A DNA stretch of 64,000 nucleotides, taken from positions 1 to 64,000 of the forward strand of contig NZ_RCWF01000010.1 of the NCBI RefSeq assembly GCF_003667345.1, written 5' to 3'. Origin of the DNA: Poseidonibacter antarcticus (GTDB lineage: Bacteria > Campylobacterota > Campylobacteria > Campylobacterales > Arcobacteraceae). The notes under the pieces were generated by a model. The model was given only the letters and a program-made list of their open reading frames with translations. It had not been told where the DNA came from and searched no databases. Positions 17,613 through 26,039 of this stretch are shown here, piece by piece. Position numbers and translations under genes: made by a program. The stretch's first letter is position 1, and every line of letters starts with the position of its first letter.

Positions 17613-18038
17613 CTAAGCTTCTTTTATAACAGCAATTGTTAATCTTGAAACACAAACCATTTTCTTCGTTTCTTTATGGAATATTTTGATTTCCCATACT
17701 TGGGTAGTTCGTCCAATATGAATAGCTGTTGCAATTCCTAAAACACTCCCATCTGAAAAACCTCTTAAATGATTCGCATTTATATCTAATCCAACAACAG
17801 TAAAACCTTCCCTTGCTGCTAATAATCCAGCAAGGCTACCTAATGTCTCTGCAAAAAGTACAGAAGATCCACCATGTAGAATACCTTGTATTTGATGAGT
17901 TCGCGTATCAATTGGCATTTCACCTTCTAATGAATCTTCACCAATTTTAGTAATTTTAATTCCTAAACTTTCTATTGCTGTATTTTTACCCATTTCATTG
18001 AGTTCTTCTAATGAAATTTCTTTATTCCAAATATTCAT
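17613..18038 (-). CDS. PaaI/MenI-like hotdog thioesterase
   Basis: A 141-residue hotdog thioesterase. The family signature HGGSSVLFAETLGSLAG (about residues 55-71) contains the catalytic glutamate E64 and the helix that caps CoA. Relatives hydrolyse phenylacetyl-, 1,4-dihydroxy-2-naphthoyl- or other acyl-CoAs. It lies between the 3-hydroxyacyl-CoA dehydrogenase and the YbgC-like gene, suggesting a CoA-recycling or overflow role in this pathway. The exact substrate cannot be told. Confidence 0.82.
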   Translation of the reverse strand: MNIWNKEISLEELNEMGKNTAIESLGIKITKIGEDSLEGEMPIDTRTHQIQGILHGGSSVLFAETLGSLAGLLAAREGFTVVGLDINANHLRGFSDGSVLGIATAIHIGRTTQVWEIKIFHKETKKMVCVSRLTIAVIKEA

Positions 18039-18059
18039 AATTATTCTCCTAATATTCTT

Positions 18060-18935
18060 TTATCTTGTTGGAATTGGTGTATCTGAAGAATAATCATAAA
18101 AACCTTTTCCTGACTTTACTCCATACCAACCAGCTTCAACATATTTCACCAATAATGGACAAGGTCTATACTTAGTATCAGAGAATCCTTCATAAAGAAC
18201 ATTCATAATTGCTAAACAAGTATCTAATCCAATTAAATCTGCTAATTGAAATGGACCCATTGGATGTGCCATTCCTAGCTTCATTGTAGTGTCAATTGAT
18301 TTTATATCACCAACTCCTTCATGTAAGGCATATATTGCTTCATTTAACATAGGAATTAAAATTCTATTTGATAAAAAACCAGGAAAATCTTTTGAAACAG
18401 CAACAACCTTCCCTAAAGACTCTGCAAATTGTTTTGATGTCTCAAACATTTCATCTGTAGTTGCAATGCCAGGTATTATTTCCACTAACTTCATTACAGG
18501 AACTGGATTCATAAAATGTAAACCAATAAATTTTTCTGCTCTATCAGTTGTAGATGCTAATTTTGTAATAGAAATACTTGATGTATTTGTTGATAATAAA
18601 CAATCTTTTTTTATATGTTCTAATACTCCTTGAAATATTTTTACTTTTAAGTCAAAATTTTCTGTAGCAGCTTCAATTACTAAATCAACATTTTTAAGAG
18701 CTTTTGAATCAGTATTTGTTGTTATTTTACTAATAGCTTCATCCATCTTTTCTTGAGATATTTTATTCTTTTGTACTTGTCTATTAAGATTCTTTTCAAT
18801 AGTCTGCATTGCTTTATTTAATGCTTCTTCTGCAATATCTATTAATACAACTTTATACCCTGAAAGAGCACAAACATGTGCTATTCCATTTCCCATTTGT
18901 CCTGAACCAATAATCCCAACTTCTTCTATATTCAT
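18060..18935 (-). CDS. hbd: 3-hydroxybutyryl-CoA dehydrogenase
   Basis: NAD-dependent oxidation of L-3-hydroxyacyl-CoA to 3-oxoacyl-CoA. N-terminal Rossmann motif GSGQMGNGIA (about residues 10-19), catalytic histidine/glutamate region FIGLHFMNPVPVMKLVEII (H138 area), and the C-terminal domain PMGPFQLADLIGLD with the closing YGVKSGKGFYDY. Length 291 is that of stand-alone Hbd/PaaH. It lies upstream of the two thioesterases in the same operon as EtfAB, matching the third step of butyryl-CoA oxidation. Confidence 0.93.
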   Translation of the reverse strand: MNIEEVGIIGSGQMGNGIAHVCALSGYKVVLIDIAEEALNKAMQTIEKNLNRQVQKNKISQEKMDEAISKITTNTDSKALKNVDLVIEAATENFDLKVKIFQGVLEHIKKDCLLSTNTSSISITKLASTTDRAEKFIGLHFMNPVPVMKLVEIIPGIATTDEMFETSKQFAESLGKVVAVSKDFPGFLSNRILIPMLNEAIYALHEGVGDIKSIDTTMKLGMAHPMGPFQLADLIGLDTCLAIMNVLYEGFSDTKYRPCPLLVKYVEAGWYGVKSGKGFYDYSSDTPIPTR

Positions 18936-18963
18936 AATTTTTCCTTTTCTAAATTTTATATTT

Positions 18964-19605
18964 TTAACTATTTTTTAATAACCAAATAGTCTCTTTAGCT
19001 TGCGATTTACGTTTTAAACCACTTGGAATATTAATATTCTCATTAAGTAATGTAATCTCATAATATTCCAAATAATGTAGTTGAATTTCATGATAAGGAA
19101 CTGAAAAAGGTGGTCCTTTCATTATATTTTGATCATAGTCATAACTAATTAATAATTGAGGTGCTACATTTGTAATATCTAATAAATGAGATACATAATT
19201 CAAACGCATATCCTCAGGGAGAGCAACTAATGCTGCTCTATCATAAATAGCATCAATATAACCAATCAACTCCTTTGTTAATTCAAAAAAATCACCTACA
19301 AAAATATTTATATTATCAGCACTGTAGGAAAGAAAGTTTTTATACTTTGATATTGTAGGAATGATATTTAAATCAATAAATAAAGAATCAATTGCTGTTT
19401 TATTTAATTCAATACCAACAATATGATATTCATTTAACAATAACCATTTTATATCTAATGTTTTTCCACATAAAGGTACAAATATACGTTTTCCTTTTGA
19501 TAAATTTAATTCATTAAAATGATTAACTATCATAGGGTTTATTTCCTTCATATGAAAAGCTATTTCATTCTTTTCCCATCGCTCATTCCAAAAATTAATA
19601 TCCAC
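18964..19605 (-). CDS. Thiopurine S-methyltransferase-like protein
   Basis: SAM-dependent methyltransferase of the TPMT family: NFWNERWEKNEIAFH at residues 4-18, then the LxxxxGxRxFVPLCGKxLD motif (about 35-51) and IVGIELNKTAI. Bacterial relatives methylate thiol, selenium or tellurium compounds, often aiding detoxification. The start is GTG with GGAGAAG ahead. It is inserted between etfA and hbd in an operon otherwise devoted to acyl-CoA oxidation, an odd location with no evident metabolic link. The length of 213 is normal. Confidence 0.85.
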   Translation of the reverse strand: MDINFWNERWEKNEIAFHMKEINPMIVNHFNELNLSKGKRIFVPLCGKTLDIKWLLLNEYHIVGIELNKTAIDSLFIDLNIIPTISKYKNFLSYSADNINIFVGDFFELTKELIGYIDAIYDRAALVALPEDMRLNYVSHLLDITNVAPQLLISYDYDQNIMKGPPFSVPYHEIQLHYLEYYEITLLNENINIPSGLKRKSQAKETIWLLKNS

Positions 19606-19626
19606 CTTACTTCTCCAAACTAACTA

Positions 19627-20538
19627 TTATGATAATTTATTTGTTAGAATTGGAACAAACTGAAGTACATCAGCAACAACTAGAATATCTGCAACCTCAC
19701 TAATTGGAGCATCTTTATCTGTATTAATTGCAACAATAAATTCAGATTTTTTCATCCCAGCTAAATGTTGTATAGCCCCTGAAACACCGCAAGCTACATA
19801 TAATTTAGGAGAAACAGTCTGTCCTGTGGTACCAACTTGGTGACTTTGATCAACCCATTCATTATCAGCAACTGGTCTACTAGCACCTAATTCACCACCA
19901 AATTTATCTGCTAAAGCTTGAATGATTGGGATATTATCTTTTTTACCAACTCCCCTACCTGCTGTAACTATTATTTCTGCTTTTGTTAAATCTAAACCTT
20001 TTTCTTCCGCTTTTTCATATCCAACAAAATTTATATCTGATGTAGTACTTATTGATATATTTTCAATTTCAGGAACTCCAACAGAATCATAAAGAGGAGT
20101 AAAAGCACCAGCTTGAATTGTAATAACAGTCTTTGAAGTTTTAGATTTTAGTTCTCTTCTCAACTTTGAATTACAAGAAGGAACAATAAAAGAATTGTCC
20201 TTATACTCAACAACCTCTGTCAATTGTGTTGCTTTTAATGAAGTAGCAACTCTAGGAGCTAAATCCCAGCCAAAAGAAGAATGTATAAATACTATTAAAT
20301 CTGGGTTTTCTTTTTCAATAACATCTAAAATCAATTGTTTATGAGTTGAAGGGTTATACTCCCCTAGTTCATTGGCATCTGCTAAGTAAAGCTTGCCATC
20401 AAACTTTGGGACATCTGATTCATAACCAATAGCTACCATTACTTTTTCTGATTCTAATTTATCTGCAAATCCTATTAAATCGTAAGTAACATCCAACAAT
20501 TTATTTTCTCTATATTCTCCAACTAATAATAATTTCAT
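19627..20538 (-). CDS. etfA: Electron transfer flavoprotein alpha subunit
   Basis: FAD-binding subunit of ETF, which takes electrons from acyl-CoA dehydrogenase. The C-terminal FAD domain carries the family signature VTAGRGVGKKDN, GASRPVADNEW, VGTTGQTVSPKLYVACGVSGAIQHLAGM and the closing INTDKDAPISEVADI. Length 303 is typical of short-chain ETF-alpha. It follows etfB by 12 bases; electrons should pass on to the membrane oxidoreductase encoded upstream. Confidence 0.95.
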   Translation of the reverse strand: MKLLLVGEYRENKLLDVTYDLIGFADKLESEKVMVAIGYESDVPKFDGKLYLADANELGEYNPSTHKQLILDVIEKENPDLIVFIHSSFGWDLAPRVATSLKATQLTEVVEYKDNSFIVPSCNSKLRRELKSKTSKTVITIQAGAFTPLYDSVGVPEIENISISTTSDINFVGYEKAEEKGLDLTKAEIIVTAGRGVGKKDNIPIIQALADKFGGELGASRPVADNEWVDQSHQVGTTGQTVSPKLYVACGVSGAIQHLAGMKKSEFIVAINTDKDAPISEVADILVVADVLQFVPILTNKLS

Positions 20539-20550
20539 AATAATTTCCTT

Positions 20551-21318
20551 TTAAAGAACCGAAGTTTTTTCTTTTAATATTGTAATTAATTTATCTGCAA
20601 GCTCTGAAGTATCACCTTCTAAAATAAGACAAGCACCACTTTTCTCTGGATAGTAAAAATTAAGTGTTTCATTTAAACTATCAGTACTTGATAACTCTAA
20701 ACTATCAATAGTTAATAGTTCTTTCTTTTTTGCTTTCATAATATTAGGTAAAGTAGGATATCTTGGAGTATTAAGTCCTAATTGACAAGTTAATACAACA
20801 GGAGTATCTACTTTAATAATAGACTTTAATCCACCTTCTAGTTCTCTTTTAACAGTAATGCTATCGTTATATTCAAAATCTGCTATTGTAGATACGCAAG
20901 CAATATTTAACAATTCTGAAATAATAACACCAACTTGTGCAGATCCTCTATCTTGTGATTGCATTCCAGTGAAAATAATATCAAACTCCTTATCTTTAGA
21001 GAAATCAGCAATTAAGCTTGCAATTTGTGAAGAATCTTTTATATATGATTCTTCATCTTCAATATGAATAGCTCTATCACATCCCATTGCTAGAGCTTTT
21101 TTTAAAGCTTCCTTAACTCTATTTGGACCTACAGATAAAACAGTAATATCAACATCTGATAATTGTTCTTTTAGCTGAACTGCTTGCTCAATAGCATATT
21201 CATCATACTCATTTATACGATATGCTAAATCATTTTCATCAAACCAATTATTTTGAGCATTTACTTTAAATTTTGATTCCATATCAGGAACTTGTTTAAT
21301 ACATACAAGTATTTTCAT
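20551..21318 (-). CDS. etfB: Electron transfer flavoprotein beta subunit
   Basis: AMP-binding subunit of ETF. The N-terminus MKILVCIKQVPD, the NEYDEYAIEQAVQLKE stretch (about 36-51) and DIIFTGMQSQDRGSAQVGVIISELL (about 117-141; G-x-Q-x-x-D) are family hallmarks; the recognition-loop region PRYPTLPNIMKAKKKEL (about 186-202) interacts with the dehydrogenase in relatives. Length 255. It sits 14 bases after the quinone oxidoreductase gene and 12 before etfA. Confidence 0.95.
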   Translation of the reverse strand: MKILVCIKQVPDMESKFKVNAQNNWFDENDLAYRINEYDEYAIEQAVQLKEQLSDVDITVLSVGPNRVKEALKKALAMGCDRAIHIEDEESYIKDSSQIASLIADFSKDKEFDIIFTGMQSQDRGSAQVGVIISELLNIACVSTIADFEYNDSITVKRELEGGLKSIIKVDTPVVLTCQLGLNTPRYPTLPNIMKAKKKELLTIDSLELSSTDSLNETLNFYYPEKSGACLILEGDTSELADKLITILKEKTSVL

Positions 21319-21332
21319 TTATATATCCTTTA

Positions 21333-23342
21333 TTATTTTTTTAGTCTTTCAACTATTATTTCTGATAAATCTTTTACTACAAGACTATCTTCACAATCTG
21401 CCATTTTAATTCCATCTTCAAACATTGTAAGACAGAAAGGACAATTAGAAATTAACGTTGGAGCCCCTGTCTCTTGAGCCATATTTACTCTATCAACATT
21501 AATCTTCTTATTTCCAAGATGCTCTTCGGCAAGAATTCTTCCACCACCTGCACCACAACAAGAAGTATCTTTCCTACTTTTAGTCATTTCTATAATATTT
21601 GCACCAGCAGAATTTAAAAGAGATCTAGGCTCTTCATCTATATCATTGTGTCTTACTAAATAACATGAATCATGATAAGTACAATCAAATTCTTTTTCTT
21701 CCATAGGAATTCTTTTTTCTTTTTCCAGTCTATTAAGAAAAACCGTATAATGCTCTACTTCTGTTTCAAATCCTAAATCTCTATAGTCTTTATTTAAAGT
21801 ATTAAAACAGTGTGGACAAGTTGTTACAATTTTAAGTGCTTTATATTTATCTAGGTTTTGAATGTTTTCTTTTGCAAGTTCTTGATATAAATATTCATTA
21901 CCCATTTTACGAATAGGTTCCCCACAACATTTTTCTTCTTTTCCTAAAATACCTACTTTAATCCCAGAAGCATTACATATTTCAACGAAATTCTTTGCAA
22001 TTTTCTGATTTCTAGCATCAAAAGAAGCATAACATCCTACGTAATAAAGAACATCAACAGGATTTTCTATTATTTCATAAGTATCACTCATAATTACAAC
22101 ATCAAGTCCAATTGCCCAATCACCTCTTGATGCTAGTGCCAACCCCATAGGATTACCATTAACTTCAACATTATCCATGGCTTTCATAACTTCATCCCCA
22201 GCAAATTCACCTTCCATAAGAACAAGGTTTCTTCTAATATCTACGATTTTACTTACATGCTCATTTGCAGAAGGACAAATATCTTCACAAGCCCTACATG
22301 TAGTACACGACCAAATAGAGTCTCGACCAATATCTTCTATTAAATTTCGTTCTGGATCATTAAAAGCAGCATCGCCTATTTTATGGATTATACTCATTGG
22401 AGATAAAGGTTTTCCTGTTGCATTTGCAGGACAAATATCTTCACATCTATTACAACTTATACAAGCATCTGCATCAAAGATATCTTTCCATGTAAAATCT
22501 GCCACCTTAGAAGCTCCAAAAGTCTCAATATTTTCATCTTCCATATTTAAAGTAACAAGTTTACCCGTAGGTCCTGTATCTTTAAATACATAATTTGCTG
22601 TAATTGTAAACATATGTCTTAATTTAGTTAAAGGTATCACAACAAAAAAAGCAAGCACGATAAAAAGATGTACCCACCATAATATTTTATGTGTAAGTAA
22701 TAAAGTAGTAGAATCTACCTCTGAAAGCATATTAGCTATAACCATACCAATAGGAGAAAAAATCATCCATTCTGGATTAGTTATAAGTTCAGTTGCAGCC
22801 ATTCTTATACCCTCAATTAAAAATCCAGTAATTAAAATCAGATATAAAAGAATATGTATAATTGTATCCTCACGTGAAGTTATTAGGTTTTTAGGTTTAA
22901 AAATAAATCTTCTAATAAATAAAGCTGTCATCATTATTATTGCAACAAAACCTGCTATATCTAGAGATAGTGAATAAATTTTATAAAAATCACCTTTTAG
23001 AAAAACATAATCAAATAAAAGGTTAGTAATATCTGCTTGAACAAATACTAAAAATGTTCCAATAAATAAAATTATGAATGACCAAAAGAATATACTATGT
23101 GCAATTCCTGGACGACTATTTCTTCTAACTCTAATTTGTCCCATCATATTAGTAAGCATATACTTAATTCTTTTACCAATATTATCAGTTCTATTTAAAG
23201 GTCTTCCTAATTGATATACTTTGTATCTTTTATAAAAAAAATACACAACTAATCCCATTGCTAAAAAAGTAAACAAATACATTAATCCTATTGTTGTTGC
23301 ATTATTACCAACATTCCAATATACTTCTCTAGTTATTTCCAT
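21333..23342 (-). CDS. Membrane ETF:quinone oxidoreductase (EtfD/EMR type)
   Basis: A 669-residue fusion of a NarI-like cytochrome/quinone-binding membrane domain (about residues 15-250, five or six helices with histidines at H82, H161, H218 and H226 able to serve heme), a two-cluster ferredoxin domain (CISCNRCEDICP and CTTCRACEDICP) and two CCG domains (GCYASFD...CCGEP and SCYLVRH...CCGAGGG). This architecture is that of the ETF-linked menaquinone reductases that oxidise reduced ETF. It heads the etfD-etfB-etfA run, supporting the role of feeding electrons from acyl-CoA dehydrogenation into the respiratory chain. Confidence 0.9.
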   Translation of the reverse strand: MEITREVYWNVGNNATTIGLMYLFTFLAMGLVVYFFYKRYKVYQLGRPLNRTDNIGKRIKYMLTNMMGQIRVRRNSRPGIAHSIFFWSFIILFIGTFLVFVQADITNLLFDYVFLKGDFYKIYSLSLDIAGFVAIIMMTALFIRRFIFKPKNLITSREDTIIHILLYLILITGFLIEGIRMAATELITNPEWMIFSPIGMVIANMLSEVDSTTLLLTHKILWWVHLFIVLAFFVVIPLTKLRHMFTITANYVFKDTGPTGKLVTLNMEDENIETFGASKVADFTWKDIFDADACISCNRCEDICPANATGKPLSPMSIIHKIGDAAFNDPERNLIEDIGRDSIWSCTTCRACEDICPSANEHVSKIVDIRRNLVLMEGEFAGDEVMKAMDNVEVNGNPMGLALASRGDWAIGLDVVIMSDTYEIIENPVDVLYYVGCYASFDARNQKIAKNFVEICNASGIKVGILGKEEKCCGEPIRKMGNEYLYQELAKENIQNLDKYKALKIVTTCPHCFNTLNKDYRDLGFETEVEHYTVFLNRLEKEKRIPMEEKEFDCTYHDSCYLVRHNDIDEEPRSLLNSAGANIIEMTKSRKDTSCCGAGGGRILAEEHLGNKKINVDRVNMAQETGAPTLISNCPFCLTMFEDGIKMADCEDSLVVKDLSEIIVERLKK

Positions 23343-23376
23343 AATCTTCCCTAAATTAAATTATATATATATTATT

Positions 23377-23405
23377 TTAGGAGTGAGAAATATTTCTACT
23401 CCTAA
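23377..23405. terminator. Hairpin between acd and etfD
   Basis: TTAGGAGT (23377-23384) pairs with ACTCCTAA (23398-23405), extended inwards by AGAAA/TTTCT, making a stable stem 6 bases beyond the acyl-CoA dehydrogenase stop. There is no U-tract on either strand, so it may be a processing or attenuation hairpin rather than a full terminator. Confidence 0.4.
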
Positions 23406-23410
23406 ATCTA

Positions 23411-24550
23411 TTACTTTATTAACATCTTACCAATGATTATTCTTTGAATCTCACTAGTACCTTCGTATATTTCTGTGATTTTTGCATCTCTATACATTCT
23501 TTCAACTTCATATTCACATATAAATCCATAGCCACCATGAACTTGAATTGCATCTTTTGTAACAAAAGTAGCTGTTTCAGAGGCAGAAAGTTTTGCCATA
23601 GCTGATTCCATAATATATGGTTTATCATTCTCTTTTAACCAAGCAGCTTTATAAATTAACAATTTACTTTGCTCTATTCTAACTTTCATTTCAGCTAATT
23701 TCATAGATACAGCTTGAAAAGCAGAAAGTGGTTTTCCAAATTGTTTTCTTTCTTGTGTATAATCAATAGATTTATCAAGTGCACCTTGGGCAATACCTAA
23801 AGCTTGTGCTCCAATACTTATTCTTCCAGCATTAAGAGTTTCCATGGCAATTTTAAAACCATCACCTTCTTTTCCTAATAAGTTTTCCTTAGGAATCCTA
23901 ACTGAATCCAAACCAAAAGCTGTAGTGTAGCTACCTCTAATACCCATCTTTACTTCATTTTTAGTAACTTCAACACCTGGTGTTGATAAATCAATAATAA
24001 AAGCAGATAAGCCTTTATGTCCTAATGTCTTATCTTTTGTGGCAATTAAAATACCTGTACCTTTATATGCTCCATTAGTGATAAATATTTTAGAACCTGA
24101 TATTACATAACAATCATCTTCTTCTTTATATTTTGTATCAATATTTACAACATCACTTCCAGCATTTGGTTCTGTTTGTAAAAAACAACCAATTTTTTTA
24201 CCGCTAGCTAAATCAGGAAGATATTGTTTCTTTTGTTCCTCTGTTCCATAAGATAATATTGGTCCACAACATAATGATGTATGTGCTGCAATTAAAACAC
24301 CTGTTGAAGCACAAGCTTTTGAAACTTCTTCTACTGTTAAAATGTAAGAAAAATAATCCATTCCTGCCCCACCATATTCTTCAGGAATATATGTACCCAT
24401 AAATCCCAACTCACTCATCTGTGTAATCAAAGATGTTGGTATTTCATGTTTTTCATCAATTTCGATAGCTATAGGTTTTATCTCATTATCAACAAAGTCT
24501 CTAAGACTATCTACTAATACATTATGATCCTCACTGATTCCAAAATTCAT
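23411..24550 (-). CDS. Short-chain acyl-CoA dehydrogenase
   Basis: FAD enzyme oxidising acyl-CoA to 2-enoyl-CoA. From MNFGISEDHN it is 379 residues. FAD and substrate motifs are QTEPNAGSDVV, FITNGAYKGTGI, QERKQFGKPLSAFQAV, and QVHGGYGFICEYEVERMYRDAKI followed by the catalytic-glutamate stretch IYEGTSEIQRIIIGKM, typical of short-chain/butyryl-CoA dehydrogenases (Glu in YEGTSE). A longer start at 24601 is possible, but the ATG at 24550 has AAGGAG ideally placed. It precedes the ETF genes and is the electron donor for them. Confidence 0.93.
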   Translation of the reverse strand: MNFGISEDHNVLVDSLRDFVDNEIKPIAIEIDEKHEIPTSLITQMSELGFMGTYIPEEYGGAGMDYFSYILTVEEVSKACASTGVLIAAHTSLCCGPILSYGTEEQKKQYLPDLASGKKIGCFLQTEPNAGSDVVNIDTKYKEEDDCYVISGSKIFITNGAYKGTGILIATKDKTLGHKGLSAFIIDLSTPGVEVTKNEVKMGIRGSYTTAFGLDSVRIPKENLLGKEGDGFKIAMETLNAGRISIGAQALGIAQGALDKSIDYTQERKQFGKPLSAFQAVSMKLAEMKVRIEQSKLLIYKAAWLKENDKPYIMESAMAKLSASETATFVTKDAIQVHGGYGFICEYEVERMYRDAKITEIYEGTSEIQRIIIGKMLIK

Positions 24551-24594
24551 TATTAACTCCTTATTTTTTATATAAATTAGTATATATAGAAAAG

Positions 24595-24612
24595 ATGACA
24601 TTAAAATGTCAT
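24595..24612. promoter_or_regulatory. Operator-like palindrome before acd
   Basis: ATGACATT (24595-24602) and AATGTCAT (24605-24612) form perfect 8-bp arms with a 2-base centre, about 45 bases ahead of the acyl-CoA dehydrogenase start and just upstream of a TATACT-like -10 on the minus strand. It fits a dimeric regulator site (TetR-like length), but no such regulator gene lies next to it. Confidence 0.45.
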
Positions 24613-25171
24613 AAGGAAGAATTATTTAAAAATTATGAAGAGATAAAGAAAGAAAACCTATTTTTAAATAAATAAATTCTTTACTCTTTATTTTGTATCT
24701 TAGAATCTATAAAGGGTAAAGATTTATTTTACGATATTAGAACTATCATCTCTTCAAAAACAACATTATTACTGTCATACTTACCTAAATGTTTTGATCT
24801 TTCAAGTAAACAATATAATATTAATCCAGTTGAAATTTTAAATGTAAAAGGTATATAGGAGATATTACATATATTCCTACTACTAAAGAATAGTTTTCTC
24901 AAGTAAGAATAATAGATTTATATTTAAGAAAGATGATAACTTAGATATTTTAATTATGTTTCTTAAGTATTATCAAATCATTTTATATTAAGAACTAATA
25001 TAACTATTATTGCAGGAAATAACTTTTTTCATATTTCCTGCTTCTTTAAATAATGTTGTAACAATAAGATAAATTACAAAATAGTAAATAGTACCATGGT
25101 TGATACTACAATAAGAATTGTTCTATTAAAAGAAATAGCAAAATATTAACTACTAAAAGTTCCACTCAATT
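24613..25171. other. AT-rich gap with a possible gene remnant and a hairpin
   Basis: No intact gene. A plus-strand open stretch from about 24685 to TAG 24856-24858 encodes a protein-like sequence (KDLFYDIRTIISSKTTLLL, then YLPKCFDL) without a plausible start; I do not recognise it and take it as a possible remnant. A perfect 10-bp inverted repeat, GCAGGAAATA/TATTTCCTGC (25012-25041), lies about 130 bases downstream of the enoyl-CoA hydratase stop and may act as its terminator. The rest shows nothing recognisable. Confidence 0.35.
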
Positions 25172-25945
25172 CTATTGTTCTTTATTAAAAATAGGTTCTC
25201 TTTTTTCAATAAAAGCAGAACAACCTTCTTTTTGATCAGGGAGATTAAAACACATCCCAAAAATATCTGATTCTCTAGATAAATAACAATCTGAATTCTC
25301 TAAATAACTATTCATAATTCTTTTTGTATATTTCACTATATCTTGACTCTTTAAAGCTATTTTATTAGCTAGGTCCATAGTGACTTCTGAAAGTTCATCA
25401 TCAGTAATCTTGCTTACTAGACCTATAGTATAAGCTTCTTCAGCTTCTATAATTCTTCCAGTTAAAATTAGCTCTTTAGCTTTTTCTAGTCCAACATATC
25501 GAATCAATCTTTGAGTCCCTCCAAAACCAGGTATTAGTCCAAGATTTATTTCAGGTTGACCAAACTTAGCTTTTGTAGAAGCAATCCTAATATCACATGC
25601 CATTGCAAGTTCGCATCCTCCACCTAAAGCAAATCCATTTATACCTGCTATAAAAATTTTGTCTGATAACTCTATTTTCCTAAATAAAGCTGAGCCCTGA
25701 TTGCTAATGTCTCTACCTTCATCTACGCTCAAACCTTCAAATTCTTTTATATCAGCACCTGCAACAAATGCTCTTCCTTTACCACTCATTACAATAACTG
25801 TCACCTCTTTATCCTTATTTATATTGTCAATTAATAATGATAATTCTTGAAGAGTTTCTTTATTTAGAGCATTTAATGCACTTTCTCTTGTAAAAGTTAT
25901 TATTCCTACTTTATTATTTTTTTTATATTCTAAATTTCTATACAT
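25172..25945 (-). CDS. Enoyl-CoA hydratase (crotonase family)
   Basis: Hydrates 2-enoyl-CoA to L-3-hydroxyacyl-CoA. The oxyanion-hole segments AFVAGADIKEF (about 62-72) and GFALGGGCELAMACDIRIAS (about 101-120) are intact, and both catalytic glutamates are in place: E115-equivalent in GGGCELAMA and E135-equivalent in GQPEINLGLIPGFGGTQRL. Length 257. It is transcribed alone upstream of the acyl-CoA dehydrogenase with a long spacer, but completes the set for crotonyl-CoA conversion. Its promoter shares a box with those of scoA and the NDH-like gene. Confidence 0.93.
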   Translation of the reverse strand: MYRNLEYKKNNKVGIITFTRESALNALNKETLQELSLLIDNINKDKEVTVIVMSGKGRAFVAGADIKEFEGLSVDEGRDISNQGSALFRKIELSDKIFIAGINGFALGGGCELAMACDIRIASTKAKFGQPEINLGLIPGFGGTQRLIRYVGLEKAKELILTGRIIEAEEAYTIGLVSKITDDELSEVTMDLANKIALKSQDIVKYTKRIMNSYLENSDCYLSRESDIFGMCFNLPDQKEGCSAFIEKREPIFNKEQ

Positions 25946-25991
25946 TTTATATCCTTATAATTAATTATAATATTAAACAAAGCCTTTTGAT

Positions 25992-26025
25992 ATTTTATAT
26001 TTATAAAATGATAAAATTATGGCAA
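25992..26025 (-). promoter_or_regulatory. Promoter region of the enoyl-CoA hydratase gene
   Basis: Minus strand TTGCCATAATTTTATCATT, then 22 bases after TTGCCA a -10 candidate TAAAAT (25992-25997). It matches the box before scoA at 17 of 19 positions and keeps the same spacing. Confidence 0.4.
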
Positions 26026-26039
26026 AATCTAATTTATTT

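Noticed and set aside
22177-22593. Plus-strand 138-codon frame opposite the ETF oxidoreductase
   Set aside because: It mirrors the cysteine-rich ferredoxin region and has no ribosome site; a shadow.
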